Positions 1 to 9,244 of a stretch of 52,026 nt of DNA are shown here, piece by piece. A program made the position numbers and the translations under genes. The stretch spans positions 1 through 52,026 of the forward strand of contig JANBRJ010000108.1 in NCBI GenBank assembly GCA_027577595.1. Direction: 5' to 3'. Source of the DNA: Coemansia sp. RSA 487. Lineage: Eukaryota > Kickxellomycota > Kickxellomycetes > Kickxellales > Kickxellaceae. The notes beneath the pieces were generated by a model, which saw only the letters and a list, made by a program, of their open reading frames with translations, was not told the origin of the DNA and searched no databases. Every line of letters starts with the position of its first letter. The stretch's first letter is position 1.

Positions 1-284
1 TGGATTTCAGCCTTGACATTTGGCCTGGCTTTCCGCTTGGTGAGGTGCAGGAATACCTCGCCAAAAAACCTCTTTTCCAGATACACAGAGGGATCGAACT
101 TCTTGTGAGTAGCCAGCTCATGGACAAATATCCAACGAGCCAGCCCATACATGTGTACAGAGGCTGTGCTGGCCACTACGACATAGTCGTTTACCTTGGT
201 AATGTCATTTCTGTCATTCACCAGGGATTCTAGGGGACACTTTATAACGCGTGTCCCTGTGTCCAATATATCCTCATTGTCCAT
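1..284 (-). CDS. 5' part of an unidentified protein, cut by the window edge
   Basis: The minus strand reads openly for 94 codons from an ATG at 284-282 to the edge with no stop. The residues are protein-like, starting MDNEDILDTGTRVIKC and continuing with a helical stretch containing VHMYGLARWIFVHEL and then FFGEVFLHLTKRKARPN. There is no signal peptide. I do not recognise the family with confidence. A helical N-terminus of this sort followed by a basic stretch would suit the start of a nuclease- or transposase-like protein of the kind common in early fungi, and the decayed mobile elements next to it fit that idea, but this is only a guess. The plus-strand frame over the same bases looks like a shadow. 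Confidence 0.5.
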   Translation of the reverse strand, partial: MDNEDILDTGTRVIKCPLESLVNDRNDITKVNDYVVVASTASVHMYGLARWIFVHELATHKKFDPSVYLEKRFFGEVFLHLTKRKARPNVKAEI

Positions 285-539
285 TGCGGACGGGTGAGGA
301 AATAAGAGCAGATGGCTAATATAGTATATGCGTTGAAAGATGTATTTGGTATTACTAGTGGAAATAAAATGTCAAAGGAAAGCCGAGAAACAAAAGGGAA
401 AAGGGAAAACAAACGCCCTTTGGTGGTTATATAGCATTGGCTAACGCTAAGTCATCAATGTCACGCTGCCTTTCCTAATCAAGCACACGTTCTCTTTTCG
501 TTCTTTAGCTTACGTGGGAACACTTGTGATACTGATATA

Positions 540-2258
540 TCACTTTTCACAAGAATAGTAAGAGAGCAGATGAAATTAAAGTTCCTCGTCGTAATCTGAA
601 CAACCGGCCAAAGGTTGTGAGAACTGACAAGCCTTTGGCTATGCCGCGTAGCATAGTGTTTATCGAAACGAGTCCGTTGAATGGGACGCCTGCACAAATC
701 CTACCTGCGGAGCAGCTGTATATTGACGGCATGGCTAACGAGATCCCAGTTCACATTTTGGTGGATGACGGGTCGCAGATAGCTATTGCCGATGAGGAGT
801 TTTGTAAGAAGTCGAAAGCCAGGCTGTATAATTTGGGCATGTCGATACCGACTGTTTTGACAGATGGCATATACTATCATGACTGCACAAAGTATTACAG
901 ATTGTCTATTCATTTTGGTGGCAATTTGCACATTAATACTTATTTTTTGGTGATGCCAGCGACAGCTGATATTCTGCTCAGTAATAACTGGCTGAAAGAG
1001 CACAAGAGCGCTATCCATTGCGAAGAAGACGCATTTATTACTGAAAAAGATAAGCGTTGGAAAATCTCGGGAACAGTCGTTCGGGCTGCGTCCGCTGCAG
1101 AGAATGTGGTCAAACCGATTACAGTCAATGCAGTGACAAAGTTAGCGAAAGACGACGATGTCGACTCGATGGGCTGGGTTTGCGTGAGATCCCCAGAGGA
1201 CGGTTTGAAGTCTCAATTGTCTGCTGCGGCACTGGCGACGAGTCAGGAAGTTCAGTTGACGATGTTGTGCCCAAAGTATAAGCAGGTACTTGAGCAGCTG
1301 CCAGTCAGTCGACCTGCGCCTAGCAGTCTTGAAAAGAAGAGCCATCCGACAGAGAGGTCTGAACCGGTCGCCAGGGCGCCATATCGTTTGCCACATGCAG
1401 AGATGGGCGTGATGGAGAAGCGGATAGGCAAATTGCTGAAGAAGGGTTACATTCGCACATCTACGTTGCCTTGGGCTGCTCCGGCGTTGTTTGCGCACAA
1501 GAAGGATGGTACGCTGCGCATGCGTGTTGATTATCGCGGCTTGAGCAAGTGCACGAGTAAGGGTGCGTTTCCAATGCTATTTATTGATGACTTGCTTGAT
1601 GAGACACATGGCGCGCAGATGTTTTCGAAGATCGATCTTGTTCAGACATATCACTAGGTGCGTATTCGTGCTGAGAACATTCCAAATACGGGGTTCCGAA
1701 CTAAATTAGGATCATACGAGTACACGGTTGTGCCGTTTGGGCTGGCCAATGCACCAGCGGTATTCCAGCGAGCGATGAACCATGCATCACGCGATTTGAT
1801 TGGCAAGTATTGCATCGTGTATTTGGATGATATTCTGATTTATTCAAGGAATGCTGAAGAACACGCAAAACATTTGGATGCAGTACTCCAGCGTTTGTAG
1901 AACAAGCTGCGTACAAAGCCAGAGAAATGCGAGTTTTTAAGGATTCGATCGAGTTCTTGGGTTATGTGATCACGAAGGACGGCTTGAGAACAGAGCCAGG
2001 CAAAATGGCAGCAGCTAAAGATTGGCGTGTGCCCGAATCGTTTACTGATGCTTAGGCTTTCCTCGGTCTTAATTGTTATTATTGTCGGTTTGTCAAAGAC
2101 TGCTCGCGGATTGCTATGCCACTAATGAATTTGGTGGCGACAAAAGGGTTTGTTTGGAATGACGAAGCAGAATCGGCATTTAATCAGCTGAAGGAACGGC
2201 TGTCGTCTGCACCGGTTATCAAGCAGTTTGATCCGAAACGAGCGATTTGTGTTGGAAC
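540..2258 (+). mobile_element. Ty3/gypsy-type LTR retroelement, broken pol fragment
   Basis: This is a fossil of a Ty3/gypsy (Metaviridae-type) element. Its parts in order are a retropepsin-like protease region (about 740-1030), a linker, a reverse transcriptase region (about 1370-1900) with the fingers and palm signatures including VPFGLANAPAVFQ and the YLDD box, and the beginning of an RNase H-like region up to about 2258. I see no integrase, no chromodomain and no LTRs or target duplications. It is broken, with roughly four breaks in pol as well as both ends missing, so it is probably old. Its 3' side is replaced by a DNA-transposon relic on the opposite strand. Confidence 0.85.
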
Positions 2259-2650
2259 ACTCCCATTTTACTTTGGACCAAAGCTCCTCAATAGGATTTA
2301 GAAGGGGTAAGATATAGACACTTGTATCATCTGTTTTCTATTAGGTCTCGAATGGCTAATGGCGTGTGGATTGGAGCATTGTCCACTACAAGATAGTGGC
2401 CTTTCATGTTCTTTGCATCCAATGCATCGATTAAATCTGAGATGTAGGCAAGAAAGTGCTCTGCCCATGTGCCAACACGCCTACTAATCCTGATCTCTTT
2501 GCCACTGGCTATTCTCTTTTTGGCAGTGGGAACGGCTTGAGGCTTTCTCAATGAAACATCAATCAACATGCGCATGCATGCAAACATGTTCTCTGGCTCC
2601 TTATTCGAGTGACAATTTTCTTCCAACATGTCTACATCTGACAAAGAGTG
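2259..2650 (-). mobile_element. Truncated DDE-type (Tc1/mariner-like) DNA transposon
   Basis: The minus strand encodes the middle and end of a DDE-superfamily transposase. A 2327-2644 stretch contains DVSLRKPQAVPTAKKR, then GTWAEHFLAYISDLIDALD and GHYLVVDNAPIHTP, the region holding the second catalytic Asp of this family in Mucoromycota transposons. After that stretch a stop (TGA at 2324-2326) stands where this family usually has Gly. A small deletion then shifts frame before NPIEELWSKVKW, which carries the usual third acidic residue. The C-terminal tail is missing at the junction with the retroelement near 2258. N-terminal helix-turn-helix parts are not recognisable; bases 2650-2900 may hold eroded remains. 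Terminal inverted repeats were not found. The copy is dead. Confidence 0.8.
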
Positions 2651-3066
2651 TATGGCTTAGTTGTATTTCTTCAGATTGTTGGGGTTCATTAAGATCAATG
2701 TTAACTAACCACATTGAAAGCACAGGCAGAGACCGAGAAGCCAGTCTATTGTAGTGTGAAATAATAGGCGTATAGCGAACAGCTTTCTCCACAGAGCTCA
2801 GTTGGCGCCTCTTGCTTCTAAGCGCAAATATAACGCCAACTGACGCAAATGACTTTCTTGGAACGCAAAATGCATTATTGTCACCACAAGCCTTTGACTA
2901 CTCGACCCATATACATCCTTCTTATTCTACGCGACTATTTTTGCAAAGCATAAGAATATTAACGGAGGTATATTTTCCAAGAATCAAAAAATTTTGGGCT
3001 CAAAACAACCAACAACAAAAGGGAAAGCTAGAAAAAAATTCTGCTACCAAGGTAACCTAAGGGACA
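2651..3066. other. Gene-free stretch beside the transposon relic
   Basis: No convincing gene. The first 150-250 bases may be worn-out 5' transposase sequence, since reading frames on the minus strand are open but unrecognisable. The rest is A-rich spacer leading to the 3' end of the first barrel-protein gene. Confidence 0.4.
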
Positions 3067-3106
3067 TTATTTCGCGTGTTTCTTGGAACCTTCCTTAGCT
3101 GCTAGC

Positions 3107-3946
3107 TTAGTCACGCATGCGGCAACGGGAGACTGGTGGCTCGGTCGTTTGAGCAGGTGCGGTTTCCATAGGGGGAACATACACCGATTCGGTGGACGCT
3201 GCATTTGTGCTGTAGACCATAGAAGGTGCCGAAGAAGTGGGCTGCTCAGTGGGAGCACTTGCCTCGTCACTTGTCGTAGCAGCTACTGGTGTGGTATCTG
3301 CAGTAGACACGGTTGCCTCCTCGACCGTCGTGTCTGCGACCGGCGCAGTATCAGCGGTAGACACAGGAGGCACGTATTCAGTGGTAGAAGAAGGGTCGGC
3401 ATCGGTAGAGGACTGGGCATCATGGCCTATCACCGGAGGTGCGGATGAAGTGGAGTACGGAGCTTGTACAGAAGAGAATGACGAGTCCTGAGCTACAGTG
3501 GATGCACTGGAAGCGGCGGCAGATCCAGTGTTCCAAATGCCGGCGCAGTACGAACTATCGACGGGGCTCCACTCGGCAGAACCCATGCCGTCGGTCAAGG
3601 GGAACAGCTGAGAAAACGCAGGCTCGCTCAGATCCAAGCCCTGGCCGCCTGTATCAACCGCCAGTACATAGATGGTCTTTGAAGTGTCACCGGTGTTGGT
3701 GACCTTGAGACATGTGCCGCAGTCAGTGGCGGTATCCATGGCTTCGACGGCGGTGATACGCGAGAGATCCAGCTGTGCATATGGCATGCCGCATGAGGGC
3801 GGGTTGGTGGCACGATCTGCCTCGGAAATCGCCTCGTAGTCGTTGTAAGTAACGTCGCCGGAACCGGTCAGGCTTCCCGATACACCATGAACGAGGGCTA
3901 GTGCCAGACTAGCCCATGATGCGGTTTGTTGCGATAGGCGAACCAT
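3107..3946 (-). CDS. Secreted double-psi beta-barrel (expansin/barwin-like) protein with Ser/Thr-rich tail
   Basis: 279 residues from an ATG at 3946. A signal peptide ends around residue 24, just before SLTGSGDVTYNDYEAI. Residues 25-137 form one RlpA-like double-psi beta-barrel domain, with conserved CGMPY, CGTCLKVTNTG, YVLAVD and WSPVD..YCAGIW segments. Residues 138-270 are a Ser/Thr/Ala/Pro-rich tail with loose repeats of STADT-PVA type, typical of an O-glycosylated cell-wall stalk. No expansin cellulose-binding second domain and no GPI signal are present. The family includes loosenins and cerato-platanin- or barwin-like wall proteins, so a role at the cell wall is inferred and no enzyme activity is claimed. 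The last seven residues after PPVS change character, while another frame there reads AACVTKLAAKEGSKKHAK, so the true C-terminus is uncertain. It is a paralogue of the next gene. Confidence 0.85.
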   Translation of the reverse strand: MVRLSQQTASWASLALALVHGVSGSLTGSGDVTYNDYEAISEADRATNPPSCGMPYAQLDLSRITAVEAMDTATDCGTCLKVTNTGDTSKTIYVLAVDTGGQGLDLSEPAFSQLFPLTDGMGSAEWSPVDSSYCAGIWNTGSAAASSASTVAQDSSFSSVQAPYSTSSAPPVIGHDAQSSTDADPSSTTEYVPPVSTADTAPVADTTVEEATVSTADTTPVAATTSDEASAPTEQPTSSAPSMVYSTNAASTESVYVPPMETAPAQTTEPPVSRCRMRD

Positions 3947-4738
3947 TCTTTTTTATTTATAAAAAGGAGTCAATCCCTAATTTATCGTAGAAAGCGTTAA
4001 AAGGTAATTAAAAGGAAGCGTTACAAATGAAGACAAGGAGGAAAAACTAGCTTATTTCTGTATCAAACAGAAATGGGCTATAGACACAAGAACGGAGGAA
4101 CGTAAAAAAAATATAAAGAAAATAATGCTCATGCGACAAAAAAAGGAGCAAATATAAAAGAGGAACCTTGGAGTTTGCCTTTTTATATAACCGTCAGCAT
4201 CGGTAGACATTGGCTTACTTTCTTTGGGCGAAGAAAATCAATCGCATTTGCTCTGTTTTCTGCTGCAACACTTTGCAAAGCTCGCAAATGTGGCCAAAGG
4301 AAATAAAAAACATGCATCAGAAAAGACTTCCTTTCTGGGCTTCCATCTTCCACACGAGTGCATTGGCTGGGGGCATGCTGTTTGGGCTTGGGGAATTCAT
4401 GCAAAACTTGTTTTTGAACCATGTGATTAGTCCTTTTCCGTTTGCAGAAACTCGGTCCGGACCACATTACAAAGCTCATGGTCCATGAAGAAAAGCGACA
4501 AATACACGAGGGAGAATAATATCCAGTATATACTTGATCGGCACGTCCAAAAAAGAGAATTAGGCATGTATGTTATTTTGGAAGAAACACGGATTTTTTT
4601 CCCTTTGGAAAGAACAAATGTCAGGATTTTGTTTGAGAAGAAATACATTTACTTATTTTCAATTTCAACAATTACAAACATATTCAGTGGTTTACTATTT
4701 CCCCTCCCCATGTAAGCTCATTAATTGTATAAAATTAG
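3947..4738. other. Intergenic spacer between the two barrel-protein genes
   Basis: A/T-rich, with open frames on both strands near 4180-4490 that have no recognisable domain and overlap each other. It should contain the promoter of the first barrel gene and the 3' region of the second. I see no RNA gene or element. Confidence 0.5.
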
Positions 4739-5155
4739 TTAAATCCCGCCAGCAGGATACACGCCTGCACACAAGCTCTTATCAACAGGCGTCCAAGATA
4801 CATCACCATGACCAGCATCGATATCCAAGATTTGTGCAAACGCTGGTTTGCTTATATCCAGCGCATTCATACACTTGTCTACAGCCAACACGTACACAAA
4901 TTTAGAGGGGTTTGCACTATTAGTCACTTTCAAGCATGTTCCGCACTGGTCGGTGGTCATTCCGGCAACCGCAGTAATCCGCGTAACGTCCAATGAAGTG
5001 TACGGCATCCCACAGAACGGCGGGTTGTACTTGAGTAGTTCGAGCGGAAGTGCTTGATAGTCATGGTATGTGACACTGCCCGAGCCCGTAGTTGCGGCCA
5101 GCGCTGCGGTAAATGATACAAGGAAGAGCAAAATGTAGCGTGGAGTCCCGAGCAT
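4739..5155 (-). CDS. Short secreted double-psi beta-barrel (expansin/barwin-like) protein
   Basis: 138 residues if begun at the ATG at 5155. An upstream in-frame ATG at 5218 would add 21 residues, but the downstream start puts a classical signal peptide (MLGTPRYILLFLVSFTAALA) at the very N-terminus and is preferred. The mature protein is essentially only the barrel: GSGSVTYHDYQAL, CGMPY, QCGTCLKVTN, YVLAVDKCMNALD and WTPVDKSLCAGVY. It aligns over its full length with the barrel of the neighbouring 279-residue protein but lacks the Ser/Thr tail and has an extra Cys in the DKC segment. The same strand and close spacing indicate a tandem duplication. Role: extracellular or cell-wall protein, exact activity unknown. 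Confidence 0.85.
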   Translation of the reverse strand: MLGTPRYILLFLVSFTAALAATTGSGSVTYHDYQALPLELLKYNPPFCGMPYTSLDVTRITAVAGMTTDQCGTCLKVTNSANPSKFVYVLAVDKCMNALDISKPAFAQILDIDAGHGDVSWTPVDKSLCAGVYPAGGI

Positions 5156-5218
5156 TGTAGTTGGATTGAATGAATTGTGTAAAATGGAAAAGAGATGGGG
5201 CTGGCAGAGAAAGCCCAT

Positions 5219-5830
5219 GCTATTTTATATGGAGGTAAAGGAGGCTATTGGGACGGTGGGACCAATTGCGGATACGGTCGGGTGAGTAAAAAAGAATATC
5301 TGCAATGTGAGCGACACATTTTTTCTACATTATAAAAAAGTCAAGTCTCCAGAAAAGGGTGACATCCAAATCAGCAATAGAGTGATAGAAAATAAAGTCT
5401 ATATTTTTATCAATGGCCAAAGAATGAAAACTGAAGAAGGGAGAAAATAGACCACATAAAAACTACCTTTCTAGCTTTGAATCCAAAAAGTACGGATAGT
5501 CCTACACTATTTGGGGGGGGGGGTAATGACAGCGTAAGCACCCGCACGCCGATGTGGGGGAGGAGTGCGATGACAACCAAATGTGCAAGACATATACCAG
5601 TCGGGAACAACATTCCGTGTCATACGTGTCGGTGAAGTAATAGCCGAGCCGGAATGCGCACCTATTCGTATAGCTATCAGATACACTGGCGTTTGGTAGT
5701 CGATTTAGAAAGCTATCTTTCACCATTTTATTGTATGGAAGTTTATACTCTTGTTATCCTCTGATCAGAAATTCGTCAAAAAAAAGCCAAGTACAGTACG
5801 TAAGGTTGTATTTACACAAACCTCTAAAAA
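5219..5830. other. Intergenic spacer
   Basis: Holds the promoter side of the short barrel gene and the 3' side of the ATPase. An 11-base G run lies at about 5513-5523. No gene or RNA is recognised. Confidence 0.5.
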
Positions 5831-8800
5831 TTACCATGCCAACTTGGCGAATATACTCTTGGGATAGCTACGTACAAGGAGCTTGCGAATCTCGTCACAA
5901 GCAATTAAAGCGAATGCAAAGGGGATAGGGATGAAGAAGAACTGGACGGGAATCCTGCCAGTCAGAAAGACCGAGTTGAACCACCCGATTTCGTTGAAAA
6001 AAAGAGCCACACAGACAGAGATCGGAATAGCGACCAACAGCTTCAAGTTGCGCGTGGGGCCCCAGAACGGATTCTGCTGGAAGATGCTACGTGTTCGGGT
6101 GCGTGCTACAAACATGTTGCCCCACTGCATAATCACAAGCGCCATGTAATGCGAGCTGCCGGCAATGCTAACCAAATACGCCAGCTCCTCTTTGGTTTTG
6201 CCCAAGTATCCGTCAGTCCACTTGTTGAAGGCAAGGAACACGTGGCGTGGCGCAATTCCACCCTTCATGTACAGACAAAGGAAGAACATGATGTGGCCCG
6301 TCAGGGACTGGATCAGCCCTATGAAGCCGTATGCTTGCAGGAAGAAGCGCACGTTGACAAGACCTTCCTTCTTGGGATTGCGTGGTGGAGAAAGCATGAT
6401 ATCGTTTTCTGGCTCCTCGTCGATAAGCACCACAGATGCCCAGACGTCGGAGACTGTGTTGATGACCAGCATCAGGAATGTCGAAAGCGGAATCGGCAGC
6501 CCCAGCACGACATTCAGTAGCGACGGCATAATCTCGCTCATATTGGTCATAGGCAGCAGGTACACGATGACTTTCTTCAGGTTGACAAACACCAGACGCC
6601 CGCTCTCGATAGCAACAACAAGAGACGCAAAGTTATTGTCCAGAAGCACCATGTCGGCGGCTTCCTTGACAACCTCCGAGCCGTTTCCCATGGCAAGGCT
6701 TACATGCGCTGCACGCATTGCGCCTAAATCGGGCACATCGTCGCCGGTTACCGCCACATAGCTGTCGCGCGCGCGCAGCTCCTCGACGATCTGCTGCTTT
6801 TGCTCCGGAGTGATGCGCGCAAACACGATCTCCTCGTATGATGTAATGACGTCCCAATGCTCATCTTGCAGCTCATGCAGCTCGGGCCCCGAGATCACCA
6901 GCGCACCACGCGTATCGGCAAGTGTCTGCTGACTGTCGATGTCCGCCTGATTATCCAATTCAATGTTTTCTGTCGACGAGGTGTTGTCGGTCATGACCAG
7001 AAGGTTCTCGGAATCAGATGAGGCTCTTTCAGTGCGCGCAAGGACCTCATCGAGCCCGTCGACAGTATTGCCAGTGATGATGTGGCATTGGCGCGCAACG
7101 TAGGCAGCGGTAGGTGCGTAGTCACCGGTGACCATGAAGACTCGGATGCCAGCGTTGCGGAAAGTGTCGACGGTGGAAGGGATCTCTGTACGCGGCGGAT
7201 CGACCATGCCAACCAGTCCGACAGCGCACAGGCCGTGCATGCTTTCTGTGGCGGCCGCGTGCACCAGCGCCGGACTGTCCTCGATATCCGCAAACGGGTT
7301 GGCCGACTCCGATGGGCCAAAGTCGCGCCGACACAGAAGAAGCACACGACACCCATAATCGGTGGCCCAGCGGTGCTGGGTGGCCTCGATCTGGCGGCGC
7401 CGCTCCTTGTCCAGCGGTTGCACCGTGCCGCTGGAGTCCTGAATTGACGTGCATTTGGACAGCAGCCGCTCGGGCGCGCCCTTTACAACCATAAATGGAC
7501 CGCCGTTGTCCTCGTCTAGCTGGTTGACGCATACCGACAGCATCCAACGGCTGCGGATACTGAACGGGATCGTCAGTAGCGTGCGGTACGCAGGCAGGGC
7601 CTCACGCACTGGGAAGATCTCATCTGCCATGCGTAGAAGCGCGCAATCGGTGGCGTCGCCCACCACAATGCGCTCATGTACTGGCATATGTACAGTAAGG
7701 GCATCGAAGCTGGCGCTATTGCACAGCAGCGCAGTCTCGAACAGCCGCCGTGCTGCCACAGGCAAATACTTTATCGACGTCATAGTTCGCCGCACAACAG
7801 TATGCTGCGGTCGCATCTGATGGTAGTTGAGCTCAAGCGTGGCCACGGCGTCGCACACCAAATCGTCCATCGCATGCTCGCTGTCGGCGTACGCAACGTG
7901 TATGACAGCCATGCGGCGCTGCGTCAGCGTACCGGTCTTCTCGCAGCATATGGCATTGACTGTGCCCAGCGTCTCGACGGTAGTCAGGTTCTTTATAAGC
8001 ACCTTGTGGCGCTGCATGCGTTTGGCGATTGCAGTCAGCGCAAGCGTCAGACTGATCGGCAAACTTCCAGGGACAAACGTCACAAGCACGCCGACGCCGT
8101 TTGCCAGCGCATCCGACACTGACATGAAGCCGGGAAACGATGTGCGCAGCCACGCAGCCCACAGAATGACAAATATTGTGCCAACCACAAGCGACAGTGT
8201 CGTTAGTCCGTTTACCAGTCTGTACACCTCGATCTGAAGTATCGTCTTCTCGGGCCGCTTCTTCGTCTTCAGCCGGTTGATGCGTCCCAGAACGGTCTTG
8301 TCACCCGTCGCCACAACGATACCACGGCACCGGCCCTGTGTCACGTGCACTCCTGTCATTACAATATTGCATGTCTCAAGGTAGTTTGCGCTTGTGCACT
8401 CGACCACACCTATGGTGGGCTCCAGAGCCCCCGAGACCGCCGAGCGGTCCAGCAAAAGGTCCATCGACACGTCGACCAGGCGCATATCGGCCGGCGCGCG
8501 GTCCCCTGTGTGCAGGTACACGATATCGCCAGGAACAAGGTCAACAGGCGGCACGCGGGTGGTGACGCCATCGCGCAGCACCGTTGTCTCGGTAGGCATC
8601 ATGTTGGTAATCGAGTGCATTGCGCGCTTCGTGATCCATTCTTGCCACGCGCTGAACAGAGCTTGCAAGCAAATGACGAAGATGATGACAATAGCCAGTG
8701 CCATGTTTCCGGGCTGCGGCGGGTTGCCTATAGGCTTCCAGCACAGCCAGAACACAATCATCGCCACCCACAGGAACCGGTTGAAGCCGCCAAAGAACCA

Positions 8801-9244
8801 TCTGGCCAGGTTTGCCACATGTATCCGTGACGGCCGTCTCCATACGTTGTATCCGAATTGTGTATGGAGTCGCGTGATCTCATGCGATTCGAGTCCCAGC
8901 ACCGGTGACGTGCGGAGCCGCTCGTGGATCTCTTTAATCGTGTCCTTGTGGAATGGTAGCGTACGTAGCTGTGCGGCTACTTTGGCCATTGCTGCGTTCC
9001 GCTGCTGCTCATCCGTTTCGTGTTGCTCGTGCGCTGTCCGTAGAGGCACTATTTCGTTGAGTACAGACCGCCACCACCCTGAGGACTGTAGAATTCTGGT
9101 CAGATCTCCCCGCTTCGGCGCTCGTGCCTCGTTCTCTCCTACTTGGATGCTCAGCGTGCGGTACTCGGCCGCCAGCCGCACCGCTAGCCCGCTGTTTGTC
9201 CGCGCTCGCGCTGGCGGCCGAGTGTCGGCTACTTGGAACCCCAT
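5831..9244 (-). CDS. Class IIC (Na+/K+-type) P-type ATPase homologue lacking the phosphorylation Asp
   Basis: 1137 residues in one uninterrupted frame from an ATG at 9244. The architecture is that of Na+,K+/H+,K+-ATPase alpha subunits: a long N-terminal region, M1-M2, actuator domain, M3-M4, P and N domains, then M5-M10 with the class-typical NPKKEGLVNVRF and ending near CDEIRKLLVRS. Nucleotide-binding elements are kept: KGAPE with K588, MVDPPR, and MVTGD with D708. The normal DKTGTLT is CEKTGTLT, with Glu at 435 (GAG, bases 7940-7942) instead of the Asp that forms the phosphoenzyme. The actuator TGES is SGAL (271-274). TGDGVND is TGDDVPD (833-839). The M4 PEGL ion-site motif is PGSL. The frame is otherwise intact, so this looks like a maintained pseudo-ATPase, perhaps a regulator or a transporter without classical phosphorylation. 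Function is not known. Confidence 0.9.
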   Translation of the reverse strand: MGFQVADTRPPARARTNSGLAVRLAAEYRTLSIQVGENEARAPKRGDLTRILQSSGWWRSVLNEIVPLRTAHEQHETDEQQRNAAMAKVAAQLRTLPFHKDTIKEIHERLRTSPVLGLESHEITRLHTQFGYNVWRRPSRIHVANLARWFFGGFNRFLWVAMIVFWLCWKPIGNPPQPGNMALAIVIIFVICLQALFSAWQEWITKRAMHSITNMMPTETTVLRDGVTTRVPPVDLVPGDIVYLHTGDRAPADMRLVDVSMDLLLDRSAVSGALEPTIGVVECTSANYLETCNIVMTGVHVTQGRCRGIVVATGDKTVLGRINRLKTKKRPEKTILQIEVYRLVNGLTTLSLVVGTIFVILWAAWLRTSFPGFMSVSDALANGVGVLVTFVPGSLPISLTLALTAIAKRMQRHKVLIKNLTTVETLGTVNAICCEKTGTLTQRRMAVIHVAYADSEHAMDDLVCDAVATLELNYHQMRPQHTVVRRTMTSIKYLPVAARRLFETALLCNSASFDALTVHMPVHERIVVGDATDCALLRMADEIFPVREALPAYRTLLTIPFSIRSRWMLSVCVNQLDEDNGGPFMVVKGAPERLLSKCTSIQDSSGTVQPLDKERRRQIEATQHRWATDYGCRVLLLCRRDFGPSESANPFADIEDSPALVHAAATESMHGLCAVGLVGMVDPPRTEIPSTVDTFRNAGIRVFMVTGDYAPTAAYVARQCHIITGNTVDGLDEVLARTERASSDSENLLVMTDNTSSTENIELDNQADIDSQQTLADTRGALVISGPELHELQDEHWDVITSYEEIVFARITPEQKQQIVEELRARDSYVAVTGDDVPDLGAMRAAHVSLAMGNGSEVVKEAADMVLLDNNFASLVVAIESGRLVFVNLKKVIVYLLPMTNMSEIMPSLLNVVLGLPIPLSTFLMLVINTVSDVWASVVLIDEEPENDIMLSPPRNPKKEGLVNVRFFLQAYGFIGLIQSLTGHIMFFLCLYMKGGIAPRHVFLAFNKWTDGYLGKTKEELAYLVSIAGSSHYMALVIMQWGNMFVARTRTRSIFQQNPFWGPTRNLKLLVAIPISVCVALFFNEIGWFNSVFLTGRIPVQFFFIPIPFAFALIACDEIRKLLVRSYPKSIFAKLAW

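Noticed and set aside
4183-4488. Overlapping frames on both strands between the barrel-protein genes
   Set aside because: Neither has a signal peptide, a domain or good codon use; likely chance.
5513-5523. Run of G bases
   Set aside because: Single homopolymer in a spacer; too short and lone for a G-quadruplex array and prone to sequencing error.
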